Source: RGIG5612 sp045546255 | Lineage (GTDB): Bacteria > Bacillota > Clostridia > Lachnospirales > Lachnospiraceae | Assembly: GCA_045546255.1 (NCBI GenBank) | Contig: JAZQCK010000035.1 | Location: 1 to 64,000, forward strand | Direction: 5' to 3' | Length of the DNA stretch: 64,000 nt | In this document: piece after piece, positions 26,156 to 34,859 of the stretch | Position numbering within the stretch: the first letter of the stretch is position 1 | How the letters are laid out: each line of letters begins with the position of its first letter | The notes under the pieces: model-generated | Told to the model about the DNA's origin: nothing | The model's input: only the letters and a program-made list of their open reading frames with translations | The model's database searches: none | Translations under genes and position numbers: made by a program

Positions 26156-27125
26156 AAAGATTTTATTGATGATTGGCGTTATAAGTTTACTTGCATTTTT
26201 TTTTGCGGGTTGCGGGAAAACAGAAACCGTCTCTGTTCCGACAGAAGAGCCCACTGAAACACTGCCGCCATTTATCGATGACACTGGAGAGTTCCTGTAT
26301 GCAGATAAGTTCTCCTTTAGCGGAGGAACGGGAAAGGTTGGCATCTCCTGTGATTCTGTGACCTTTAATGGTGAGGAGTATAATGCGCTGATCGTACTCG
26401 ATAGTGATTCCTATACCTATGTGCGAGTGGGGGAGACGAAATATAACTGCAGTCATGAAGAAGGAAAAAGCCGGGCAGCGATCCCTGTAACGGTGAATGA
26501 AAACAACACGATCTATGCTGAGACAACAAAGATGTCCCAGCCACATGAGATCGAATATGAAATCTTTGTTTATGTGAAAAATAAAGCAGAAGAAAATGAA
26601 GACCCATATGCGATTCTGAAGACCAATACTTTGGATGAGACAGCACCATTCATTCCGGGACTTGAAAGCGTACAGAAAGAAGCGACCAGTTCCGGTGATC
26701 AATTTAAATTGTTTGAATATACAAACGGCATTCAGCTTTTGGAAGTGAAGATGAAAGAGGCCGGTGAGGCCGATCTGGATGCGTTTGATTATGCGGCCTA
26801 TACGACGAAGGCGCAGGCAGTGGAAGATGCGCAGGCAGATCTTTATACGAAGAATGTCATTAAATATATTCTGGCGCCCGAAGGAGCTGTGCTTCCTGCA
26901 GGGATTGAGAAAGAAGCGATTGTGATCGCCACTCCGATCGAGAATGTTTATAGCGGCGCGATGGATGTGTCGCCTCGACTTATCGTTGAAGGGAAATATG
27001 ATCTGATCTTATTAAATGCTGACGTAATAGCTGATGGCGGAGAAGCGTTTGAAAGCTTCGCAGCCGATGCTGCAAGCCTTGGGGTTCCGGTTGTCGTGAA
27101 TCTGGGTCTTGCCGATATTTTTTAA
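26142..27125 (+). CDS. Lipoprotein with NEAT-like domain and a single binding-protein lobe
   Basis: 327 residues from ATG 26142 (ATG 26145 is equally possible), overlapping sirC. Lipobox FFFAGC. A NEAT-like domain (about 45-150) contains YADKFSFSGG, YVRVGETKYNCSH and PHEIEYEIFVYV. The C-terminal 170 residues match only the first lobe of a FecB/BtuF-type solute-binding protein (FKLFEYTNGIQLLEV, AGIEKEAIVIATPIENVYSG) and stop where the interlobe helix would begin. The same two-domain ending closes the 1177-residue protein downstream. One lobe cannot clamp a ligand in the usual way, so it may instead dock the importer or pass ligand to the full binding protein. Confidence 0.78.
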   Translation: MMKSKKILLMIGVISLLAFFFAGCGKTETVSVPTEEPTETLPPFIDDTGEFLYADKFSFSGGTGKVGISCDSVTFNGEEYNALIVLDSDSYTYVRVGETKYNCSHEEGKSRAAIPVTVNENNTIYAETTKMSQPHEIEYEIFVYVKNKAEENEDPYAILKTNTLDETAPFIPGLESVQKEATSSGDQFKLFEYTNGIQLLEVKMKEAGEADLDAFDYAAYTTKAQAVEDAQADLYTKNVIKYILAPEGAVLPAGIEKEAIVIATPIENVYSGAMDVSPRLIVEGKYDLILLNADVIADGGEAFESFAADAASLGVPVVVNLGLADIF

Positions 27126-27242
27126 AATGTGGATACCACTTCACAATATATTTAATATATGTATATAAATATTATTTTAGCCTTAAAAAAACACAAGAAG
27201 ATTTTTATAGAAAAGCAAGGATGAAAGAAGCTACAATAAACT

Positions 27243-27270
27243 GCCTTTCTTTATGAGAGGCTTTTTATTT
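27243..27270 (+). terminator. Terminator before riboswitch 2
   Basis: GCCTTTC pairs with GAGAGGC (one G-U), followed by TTTTTATTT. It should end the transcript from the upstream lipoprotein and leaves riboswitch 2 to a promoter of its own. I could not assign that promoter in the AT-rich stretch 27130-27290. Confidence 0.7.
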
Positions 27271-27297
27271 AATCGTATGAAATAAATAGTGAGAGCA

Positions 27298-27510
27298 AAT
27301 GGTGCCGAGGAGTCATAACCATATAATGGTTCGCTCTGAGGGTAAAAGGGAAACAGGTGAAAATCCTGTACGGTCTCGCCACTGTAATTGGATCGCCGAA
27401 TCGGTGCAGACGGAAACATCGAAAGAGAATGCGTGCTGCACAGCCACTGGCAAACAGCCGGGAAGGCATTTGGCCAAGCAACATCCATCAGCCAGGAAAC
27501 CTGCCATTTG
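27298..27510 (+). ncRNA. Cobalamin riboswitch 2
   Basis: AAATGGTGCC opening, AAAGGGAAACAGGTG with AATCCTGTACGG, CGCCACTGTAAT, and the B12 box GCCAGGAAACCTGCC (27491-27505). The order and spacing are those of the cobalamin family. A terminator 60-90 bases later forms the expression platform, so cobalamin should shut off the downstream surface-protein and importer genes. Confidence 0.96.
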
Positions 27511-27572
27511 TAATGGTACCGGATATTAAGTCCTGATAACGAGTAATTTATCGTACCGCTTTATGCAGACTG

Positions 27573-27604
27573 CCTTATTCGTACTATGTGAATAAGGTTT
27601 TTTT
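27573..27604 (+). terminator. Riboswitch-controlled terminator 2
   Basis: CCTTATTC and GAATAAGG form a stem with a 9-base loop, then seven T bases, 56 bases before the start of the large surface-protein gene. Confidence 0.88.
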
Positions 27605-27659
27605 ATGCCTCTCACTACGCAGCTTTAGTAACAGACATTTTATTTAGTTGGAGGAGAAA

Positions 27660-30600
27660 ATGAAGAAATTAGGAAGAATTGCTGCGGCATTTATGGCAAG
27701 TGTATTCTTTGTTACAGGAATACCTGCAATGACAGCGTTTGCAGCAGATGAAATTCCAGTTGCAGAAGAGACTGTTACAGAAACACCTGCAGTGGAAACT
27801 GTAACTGAACAGTCGACTGTTCCGGAAACACCAGCGCCAGTCGTAACGGAGCCGGTCGTCACAGAGCCTGTGGTAACAGAGCCGACGACTGAAGGAAACA
27901 CAGAAGTTGTTGCCCCGACAGAGCCGGAAGTTACGGATGAAAAAGAAGATACAAACCAAGAAGAAGGCAATGAACTAAACATTTCTGGAACAGAAAAGAC
28001 TCCGTTAAAGGCTGCGTCTAATGATACTTTGGCTGATGCCAATGGAGATGATTCTTTAGACGAGCCATCTACAACAGTGTCTAAAGTTTCGTATGACGGA
28101 GATTCTGTAAAAGTAATAACTGAAGACGGAAACGAATACAGAATGCTTAGGGCAATAGAAGGGACAGGGGCTGTCATCAGTGGAAGCAATGTTATCGTAA
28201 CCCTTGTTCCTACAAGCCAAGTATATAATACATTCCACTGGGGCAGTATTAACGATGAAAATCTTAGCACCGATGAAACACTGTCTGATGGGAAATATGT
28301 TGTAACGCTCAGCACAGATAATTGTGGTTTTGGAATTCCAATTGCGCCAATCAGTAGTAGTAGTGGAAATCCAGCTAGTTCACAATGCTACCTTGCGATC
28401 CCGAAATTACAGTATGTTGATGCGGATTACAGTGCAGTAGAAGCAGCAAAGGCAAAAGTGCCGGCAGATCTCAGTAAATATACAGAGGCAAGTGTAGCAG
28501 CGCTGAATGAGGCACTGGCTGCAGTTGTAGAAGGTAAGAAAGCAGATGAACAGGCAACGGTAGATGCATGGGCGGAAGCGATTGAAAAAGCAATAGAAAG
28601 GCTCGTCGATCCCTCTGATGTAAAGAAGATCCCATATGATGGAGACGCAGTAAAAGTTGTCAAAGATGATCTTATCAGTGAATTCGGAATGCTTACACCG
28701 CAGGAAGGGTCGAGCTGGGCATTGAAAGATGGAAATGTAGCAATTCATATCATCCCGTCCAACACAACCGTTTATGGATGGTGGCACTGGGGCGCAATCA
28801 CAGATGAACTGACAAAAGATTTTGCATTTAACAGTGATGGAACAATCGATCTGGCACTTGATACCAGTTATTGTGGTTATGCACATCCGATTGCACCGAT
28901 AAAGAAAAAGGATGGAAAGACCTCTTCCGCACAGTATTACTTAGCTGTTCCAGTGCTTAAGTATATAGATGCGGATTACAGTGCAGTTGATGCAGCAAAA
29001 GCAAAAGTGCCGGCAGATCTCGGCAAATATACAGCGGAAAGTATAGAGGTGCTGAATAAGGCACTGGCTGCAGTAGTAGAAGGTAAGAAAGCAGACGAAC
29101 AGGCGACAGTAGATGCTTGGGCAGAAGCGATTGAAAAAGCTGTCGCTGGCTTAGTTGATCCATCAGCAATCAAGAAAATTCCATATGATGGAGATGAAGT
29201 GAAATTTGTCAAAGAAGACCTTGAATCCACTTTTGGAATGCTAACTCCGGAGGATGGATCAACCTGGGAAATCAAAGATGGAAAAGTGACGATTCATATC
29301 GTACCAACAAATAAAACAGTCTATGGCTGGTGGCACTGGGGCTCAATCTATGATAGTGAACTTACAAAGGATGTTACATTTAATTCGGATGGAACATTTG
29401 ACCTTGCATTAGATAAGAACTACTGCGGATATGCACATCCGATCGCACCGATTAAGATAAAAGATGAAAAGACAACAAGTTCTCAGTACTACCTTGCAAT
29501 CCCTGCAGAGGACAAACTGCCGGTTGCTGATGACGATGATCCTATAACTCCAGATGATCCAAGTGAGGAAACATCTTCCAATGCGACTGTTGAAGTCAAG
29601 GAAGGCATGTTCAATGTTGTAGGTTGTGTTGTTACAAAGAAAGCGGACGGAACCTATGATGCGGTTCTTACATTGAGTGGAACAGGCTATGATAAATTGT
29701 ACAAGGGATCAGCTGCAGATGCACCAAACCATGAAAGCGCATGGGTTCCATTTGTTAAGGATTCAAGTGGAAAATATACATTTAAACTTGAAAATGTACC
29801 GATTGGTGAGTTCTTTGGAATTGCTGCTTATGGTATCAGAGGCAGCATGTGGAGAGATAGAACTATTAAAATCACACTGAATGATTCTAGTGATGATTCA
29901 GGCTCTAGCACCCCGTCTTCTGACACAACACCTACCAACGACGGCAAAGCAGAAAAAGAATCTGAGCACACTGCAGATACAAGCAAAGCTACCGCGGCTG
30001 TTGATAACTCCACGGCTCTTGCGGATGGTGTATATACACCGGATAAGTTCTCTTTCTCCGGCGGATCGGGAAGAGGATCGTTCACCTGCACAAAGGTTAC
30101 GGTAACTGATGGCAAGGCATATGCAACACTGGTATTCAGCAGTAATAATTACCAGTATGTTAAAGCAAGCGGAAATATCTATTACTGTGATCATTCCAGC
30201 GGTTTATCTACAGTTACGATCCCGGTTGCGCTGAATCAGAACAACACCATTGTTGCAATGACAACTGCGATGTCAGCAGCACACGAAATCACATATACGA
30301 TGTTCGTCTACATCGCAGGCGCAGATGCGCAGAAGGGCGGAGCACTTACCAATAATGACAAGCTCGATGAGGAAGCTCCGGTCATTCCTGGCCTTGAATT
30401 CATTGATGAAGAAAAACTGGACTATGCAGAATATTTCAAGGTCTTCAACTATGCTGACGGCATCCGTCTTCTTGAAGTTGACATGACCGTGAAAGATGAC
30501 AAGAAAGCGGAAGACAAAGAAACAGCAGAGGGCGAGGCAACAACAGAGCTGAATGAACCCCCGAAGACGAACGCAGCTCTTTTCGATGAAGAAGATGAGC

Positions 30601-31193
30601 TCCTGATCGCCGGCAATGAAGCGGCTGCAGAGGAAAAAGATGAGGATACGATTAAAACAACTGCAGATGCTCAGGCGGAACTCTACAAAGGAAACGTGAT
30701 CAAATACCTCCTTGTTCCGGAAGATGTTGAGATTCCAGCTGGTCTTGAAAAAGAAGTTATCGTGATCCAGCTTCCTGTCGAAAGCGTCTATTCTGGAGCT
30801 GATGATCTAACAGAGATCATGAAAGAACTGAAAGTGGAAGATCTGATCACAAGCCAGGTCAAAGAGGATAAGGACAACAAAGAGATCCTCGAGGCAGGCG
30901 ATTATAAAGACCTGGATTTGAAAGCTCTTGTAAAGAGCAAATGTGATCTCGTTCTTCTTCCGGAGGACAGCATCGAAGCAGAAGACGTAAAAGATGCAAA
31001 GGCTCAGAAAGAAGCAAAGGAAAACTTCGAAACATTAGCAGAGGATCTTGCAAACCTTGAGATCCCGGTCATCGTTGATCGAGCTGAGTACGAAGAGAGC
31101 AAAGAAGCAAAAGCAGAGTGGATCAAGGTATTCGGAATGATTTTTGGCTGTGAAAAAGAAGCAAACGAACTTTACGAAACCATGATCAAATAA
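27660..31193 (+). CDS. Large modular surface protein under cobalamin control
   Basis: 1177 residues from ATG 27660, 5 bases after GGAGGAG. A Sec signal peptide (TAFAADE) is followed by a Thr/Pro/Val/Glu-rich stalk with repeated VVTEP (about 30-115). Three repeats of about 110 residues (about 142-250, 322-432, 504-615) contain a WHWG motif and a C-G-(Y/F)-x-x-PIAPI motif. They are separated by two FIVAR-like helical spacers (about 251-320, 435-502) that are nearly identical in DNA. An unassigned beta domain (about 640-740), a NEAT-like domain (about 785-890; YYCDHSSG, AAHEITY) and a single FecB/BtuF lobe (about 898-1177) follow. No sortase motif or C-terminal anchor is visible. I infer a corrinoid or tetrapyrrole receptor acting ahead of the importer. 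Confidence 0.82.
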   Translation: MKKLGRIAAAFMASVFFVTGIPAMTAFAADEIPVAEETVTETPAVETVTEQSTVPETPAPVVTEPVVTEPVVTEPTTEGNTEVVAPTEPEVTDEKEDTNQEEGNELNISGTEKTPLKAASNDTLADANGDDSLDEPSTTVSKVSYDGDSVKVITEDGNEYRMLRAIEGTGAVISGSNVIVTLVPTSQVYNTFHWGSINDENLSTDETLSDGKYVVTLSTDNCGFGIPIAPISSSSGNPASSQCYLAIPKLQYVDADYSAVEAAKAKVPADLSKYTEASVAALNEALAAVVEGKKADEQATVDAWAEAIEKAIERLVDPSDVKKIPYDGDAVKVVKDDLISEFGMLTPQEGSSWALKDGNVAIHIIPSNTTVYGWWHWGAITDELTKDFAFNSDGTIDLALDTSYCGYAHPIAPIKKKDGKTSSAQYYLAVPVLKYIDADYSAVDAAKAKVPADLGKYTAESIEVLNKALAAVVEGKKADEQATVDAWAEAIEKAVAGLVDPSAIKKIPYDGDEVKFVKEDLESTFGMLTPEDGSTWEIKDGKVTIHIVPTNKTVYGWWHWGSIYDSELTKDVTFNSDGTFDLALDKNYCGYAHPIAPIKIKDEKTTSSQYYLAIPAEDKLPVADDDDPITPDDPSEETSSNATVEVKEGMFNVVGCVVTKKADGTYDAVLTLSGTGYDKLYKGSAADAPNHESAWVPFVKDSSGKYTFKLENVPIGEFFGIAAYGIRGSMWRDRTIKITLNDSSDDSGSSTPSSDTTPTNDGKAEKESEHTADTSKATAAVDNSTALADGVYTPDKFSFSGGSGRGSFTCTKVTVTDGKAYATLVFSSNNYQYVKASGNIYYCDHSSGLSTVTIPVALNQNNTIVAMTTAMSAAHEITYTMFVYIAGADAQKGGALTNNDKLDEEAPVIPGLEFIDEEKLDYAEYFKVFNYADGIRLLEVDMTVKDDKKAEDKETAEGEATTELNEPPKTNAALFDEEDELLIAGNEAAAEEKDEDTIKTTADAQAELYKGNVIKYLLVPEDVEIPAGLEKEVIVIQLPVESVYSGADDLTEIMKELKVEDLITSQVKEDKDNKEILEAGDYKDLDLKALVKSKCDLVLLPEDSIEAEDVKDAKAQKEAKENFETLAEDLANLEIPVIVDRAEYEESKEAKAEWIKVFGMIFGCEKEANELYETMIK

Positions 31194-31247
31194 TGCTTTT
31201 AGAACGCAAATAAGATACAATATACAAAATATATTGACTGAGGAAAA

Positions 31248-32492
31248 ATGATGGAGAGAAAAATCTCGAAACCAATTGTATTACTGATTTCATTGCTTTT
31301 GGCATTGTGTCTGGCTCTGACCGCCTGCGGTGGTTCAGAGCCGGCACCAGCCGGAAGTGCTATAGCGCCAACAGGTTCATCTGCAGCAACATTCGGCGAT
31401 GATGAAGATGCGGCTGCGGCAACATCCGGAACGCTTCTTCCGGCACCGGAAATCTCAGGGCTGACGTTAGAGTCGACGATGGAAAAAGAATACGCGACTG
31501 AGTTTGACGTGTTCTATTATTCGGACGGCTATAAAGTCTTAAGCATCAGCGACGGCAGGCAATATCTTTTAGTCCCGGAAGGAAAAGAGATTCCGGAAGG
31601 TGCAGAAGATCAGCTGTTCATCCTCCAGGCTCCGCTGGATCATGTTTATCTGGCAGCGACCTCTGCAATGGCTCTGATCTTAGCAGTGGATGCTGGAAGT
31701 TCTATCACTATGACTGGAACAAATGCATCCGGCTGGTATATTCCGGAGGCAGCAGAAATGGTGAATTCCGGACAAATGAAATATGCTGGAAAATACAGCG
31801 AGCCGGACTATGAAATGCTGATTGATGAATCCTGTGATCTTGCGATCGAATCGACCATGATCCTGCATTCCCCTAAAGTGCAGGAGATGATTGAAAAGAT
31901 GGATATTCCGGTGTTTATCGACCGCTCCAGTTATGAGGGACATCCGCTTGGAAGAACCGAATGGATCAAAGTCTATGGCGCGCTGTTTGGAAAAGATGAA
32001 GAAGCAAAGACTGTGTTTGCCGAGAAATCCAAGATCATTGAAGACCTTAAAGATTTCACGAATACGGAAAAAACGGTTGCTTACTTTAACATCAAAACGG
32101 ACGGAACGGCGCAGATCAGAAGTCCGAAAGATTACATCGCAACGATGATCGAAATCGGCGGAGCAAGATATGCATTCCGTGACATGAATCCGGGACCGGA
32201 TGCAGGATCCACGCTGAACATTTCCATGGAAGAGTTTTACGCAACGGCAGTGGATGCGGATTATCTGATCTACAACGGAACAATCGCGGACCCGATCGAA
32301 ACGATGGATGATCTTTATGCGTTAAGTGATCTATTCAAAGATTTCAAAGCCGTCAAAGAGGGCAACGTCTGGTGTAGCGGAAACAATATGTATCAGGCAA
32401 CGGACATCGTCGGCGAGCTTATCCTGGACGTGAACAACATGGTAACGACAGGGGATGAAAGCAGCATGACCTTCCTTACGAAAGTAAAATAA
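31248..32492 (+). CDS. Solute-binding lipoprotein (FecB/BtuF type)
   Basis: A 414-residue protein; lipobox LALTACGG with cysteine near residue 27, an Ala/Ser linker, then a full two-lobed cluster A-II binding protein. The first lobe includes FDVFYYSDGYKVLSI and LFILQAPLDHVYLA. The middle CDLAIESTMI and IPVFIDRSSYEG, and the long interlobe helix from TEWIKVYGALFG, match family layout. Such proteins deliver corrinoids, haem or ferric siderophores to a FecCD/BtuCD importer. With two upstream riboswitches and the corrin operon around it, a corrinoid is the likeliest ligand, but haem or a cobalt complex is possible. Confidence 0.88.
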   Translation: MMERKISKPIVLLISLLLALCLALTACGGSEPAPAGSAIAPTGSSAATFGDDEDAAAATSGTLLPAPEISGLTLESTMEKEYATEFDVFYYSDGYKVLSISDGRQYLLVPEGKEIPEGAEDQLFILQAPLDHVYLAATSAMALILAVDAGSSITMTGTNASGWYIPEAAEMVNSGQMKYAGKYSEPDYEMLIDESCDLAIESTMILHSPKVQEMIEKMDIPVFIDRSSYEGHPLGRTEWIKVYGALFGKDEEAKTVFAEKSKIIEDLKDFTNTEKTVAYFNIKTDGTAQIRSPKDYIATMIEIGGARYAFRDMNPGPDAGSTLNISMEEFYATAVDADYLIYNGTIADPIETMDDLYALSDLFKDFKAVKEGNVWCSGNNMYQATDIVGELILDVNNMVTTGDESSMTFLTKVK

Positions 32493-32494
32493 AA

Positions 32495-32597
32495 AACAGC
32501 TTTTTAAGGCGCTATCTGCTATAATAAAAAGGCTGTTAAGATTTAACATGACAGACAGTATTCGGCTAATCATTTCGCTATGATTTGATTAGCCGAA
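32495..32597 (+). other. Two intercistronic hairpins between binding protein and permease
   Basis: First hairpin: AACAGC/GCTGTT extended by TTTTT/AAAAA (32495-32537). Second: a perfect 12-bp stem, TTCGGCTAATCA with TGATTAGCCGAA (32561-32597). Neither has a good T tract in the plus direction. They may block 3' decay and so keep binding-protein message above permease message. Confidence 0.6.
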
Positions 32598-32624
32598 AAT
32601 GTGTATTTACAGGCAGGAGTTTTT

Positions 32625-33692
32625 ATGGGCAAAAAGAATATGCAGACCTCACCAGAGGCCGGCACATTCCGAAGTGATAATTTCAAAAGACGGACGCGGT
32701 ATACAGCCGTGTTCGTCGTTTTGCTTGCAGCGCTGTTTGCTGTGATCATTTTGAATATCAATACAGGTAATGTGCACATTTCCGTAGGACAAATCTTAAG
32801 AATCATTTTCACCGGCGGCGGAAGCGGCACAGAATATAACATCATCTGGAAGATTCGTCTTCCTAGAATTATCATGGCTGCGCTTTTAGGAGGTGGTCTT
32901 TCACTTTCCGGTTTCCTGCTGCAGACCTTCTTTAACAACCCGATCGCAGGTCCTTTCGTACTGGGTATTTCGTCCGGCGCGAAAATGGTCGTTGCACTTA
33001 CGATGATCTATTTCCTGCAGCACTTTGCATCCGTTTCTTCTTACGTGCTGATCGTTGCAGCTTTTATCGGATCAATGATTGCGACCTTCTTTATCATCCT
33101 GATCTCGAGGCGGGTCCATCATATGGGAACGCTTCTGGTCGGAGGTATCATGATCGGCTACATCTGTTCGGCCGTTACGGATTTCATCGTAACCTTTGCA
33201 GAAGATTCCGATATCGTTAACCTTCGTGGCTGGTCGCTCGGAAGTTTTTCCGGTATGAGCTGGGATAACGTGAAAGTTGCGGTTTTAATCATCGGCATCT
33301 GCCTGATCATTACCTTCCTGATGTCAAAACCGATCAGCGCTTATCAGCTGGGTGAAGCATATGCGCAGAGCATGGGCGTTAACATCAAGACCTTCCGCGT
33401 GATCTTGATCTTAGTATCCAGTGTTTTCTCAGCGTGCGTCACCGCATTTGCAGGACCAATCTCCTTTGTTGGTATTGCGGTACCGTTTCTGATCAAGCGC
33501 CTTTTAAATACCTCAAAACCAATCGTTGTCATTCCGGCAACCTTCCTCGGCGGAGCGGTCTTTTGTACCGTCTGCGACCTGATCGCGAGAATGGCATTTG
33601 CACCGTTAGAGCTGAACATCAGTACCGTCACATCGATCTTTGGTGCACCGGTTGTCATCTTTATGATGCTGCAGAAGAAGAGGGGGAACTAA
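32625..33692 (+). CDS. ABC importer permease (FecCD/BtuC family)
   Basis: A 355-residue integral membrane protein with about 10 helices. The start ATG 32625 follows AGGAG. Family motifs: IRLPRIIMAALLGGGLSLSG, GPFVLGISSGAKMV, LRGWSLGSFSG near the middle, and the coupling-helix region AGPISFVGIAVPFLIKRLL. Together with the next ATPase and the preceding binding protein it forms a complete type II importer. Substrate as discussed for the binding protein. Confidence 0.93.
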   Translation: MGKKNMQTSPEAGTFRSDNFKRRTRYTAVFVVLLAALFAVIILNINTGNVHISVGQILRIIFTGGGSGTEYNIIWKIRLPRIIMAALLGGGLSLSGFLLQTFFNNPIAGPFVLGISSGAKMVVALTMIYFLQHFASVSSYVLIVAAFIGSMIATFFIILISRRVHHMGTLLVGGIMIGYICSAVTDFIVTFAEDSDIVNLRGWSLGSFSGMSWDNVKVAVLIIGICLIITFLMSKPISAYQLGEAYAQSMGVNIKTFRVILILVSSVFSACVTAFAGPISFVGIAVPFLIKRLLNTSKPIVVIPATFLGGAVFCTVCDLIARMAFAPLELNISTVTSIFGAPVVIFMMLQKKRGN

Positions 33693-33694
33693 AC

Positions 33695-34816
33695 ATGGCT
33701 GATTACTATTTCCATTTACAGAATATGACAGTCGGCTATAACAAAAAGCCCCTGATCAAAGACATTGAAATCGGTATTAATAAAGGCGAGATCATCACAC
33801 TGATCGGACCGAACGGATCCGGTAAATCCACGATTCTCAAGAGTATTTCCAGAAACCTAGAGATCCTTGCCGGATGCGTAACATTAGAAAATAACGAGAT
33901 CCGCGAGATGACCTTCCGCGATCTTTCGAGAAAGATGGCGGTCATGCTTACGGAACGGATTAAGACAGAATATATGACCTGTTATGAAATCGTTGCAACG
34001 GGTCGTTATCCATACACCGGACGCCTCGGCATTCTTTCCAAGGAAGACGAGGACATCGTAGAAGAGTCCTTAAGAAGAGTCCATGCGATCGAACTCGGCT
34101 CCAAGAATTTTGATGCGATTAGTGATGGTCAGCGCCAGAGGATCCTTTTAGCAAGAGCACTTTGCCAGCAGCCGGAGATCATCTTGCTGGATGAGCCGAC
34201 CTCTTTCCTGGACATCAAACATAAATTAGAGCTCCTTGCGATCCTTCGCAGTATGGCGAAAGAAAAAAATATCACGGTCATTATGTCCCTGCATGAGATC
34301 GATCTTGCACAGAAGATTTCGGATAAAGTGATCTGCGTCAAAGGCGACCACATCTCACTCTTTGGCGAACCGGAAAAGATCTTCACTTATGATAACATCA
34401 GAGAACTCTATTCCATCGATAACGGAAGTTATGATCCGGTCTATGGAAGCATTGAACTTCCGCGTCCGAAGGGCGATCCGGATACCTTTGTGATCTCCTC
34501 CTGCGGAAAAGGAATTCCTGTATTCCGTAAACTTCAGAAGGAAAACACTCCGTTTATTGCAGGCGTTTTATATACCAATGATCTGGATTATGAACTTGCA
34601 AAACAGTTGGCAACGGAAATCATTGAAGAAAAGCCATTTTGTGCGATCAGTGAGGAGACAATCCAAAAGGCAAAAGCCGCAATTGACCGCGTCAGTCGCG
34701 TGATCAATGCAGGCGTTGAAATCGGCGAATATAATCAGGCGATGCAGGAGCTTCTGGACTATGCAAAGGAGTCAGGTAAGCTGTATAATATAATGTTGAC
34801 GCGAAATTGTTTATGA
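33695..34816 (+). CDS. ABC importer ATPase (FepC/BtuD type) with C-terminal extension
   Basis: A 373-residue ATPase; the start ATG 33695 lies 2 bases after the permease stop. Walker A GPNGSGKST, signature SDGQRQRILLARA and Walker B EIILLDEPTSFLD occupy the first 220 residues. The last 120 or so (from DPDTFVISSCGKGIPVFRKL through GVLYTNDLDYELAKQLATEI) form an additional domain. I recall this extension from clostridial and archaeal corrinoid-type ATPases; its role is unknown, and it may sense a ligand or nucleotide. No stop or terminator separates it functionally from the cbi genes that follow. Confidence 0.92.
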   Translation: MADYYFHLQNMTVGYNKKPLIKDIEIGINKGEIITLIGPNGSGKSTILKSISRNLEILAGCVTLENNEIREMTFRDLSRKMAVMLTERIKTEYMTCYEIVATGRYPYTGRLGILSKEDEDIVEESLRRVHAIELGSKNFDAISDGQRQRILLARALCQQPEIILLDEPTSFLDIKHKLELLAILRSMAKEKNITVIMSLHEIDLAQKISDKVICVKGDHISLFGEPEKIFTYDNIRELYSIDNGSYDPVYGSIELPRPKGDPDTFVISSCGKGIPVFRKLQKENTPFIAGVLYTNDLDYELAKQLATEIIEEKPFCAISEETIQKAKAAIDRVSRVINAGVEIGEYNQAMQELLDYAKESGKLYNIMLTRNCL

Positions 34817-34859
34817 ACCTATAGCGGGTATCGATAAAGACCGTATTTTTTGAAGGCAA

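Noticed and set aside
27299..27529. Open frame of 76 codons on the plus strand
   Set aside because: It coincides with cobalamin riboswitch 2, whose conserved boxes are unmistakable.
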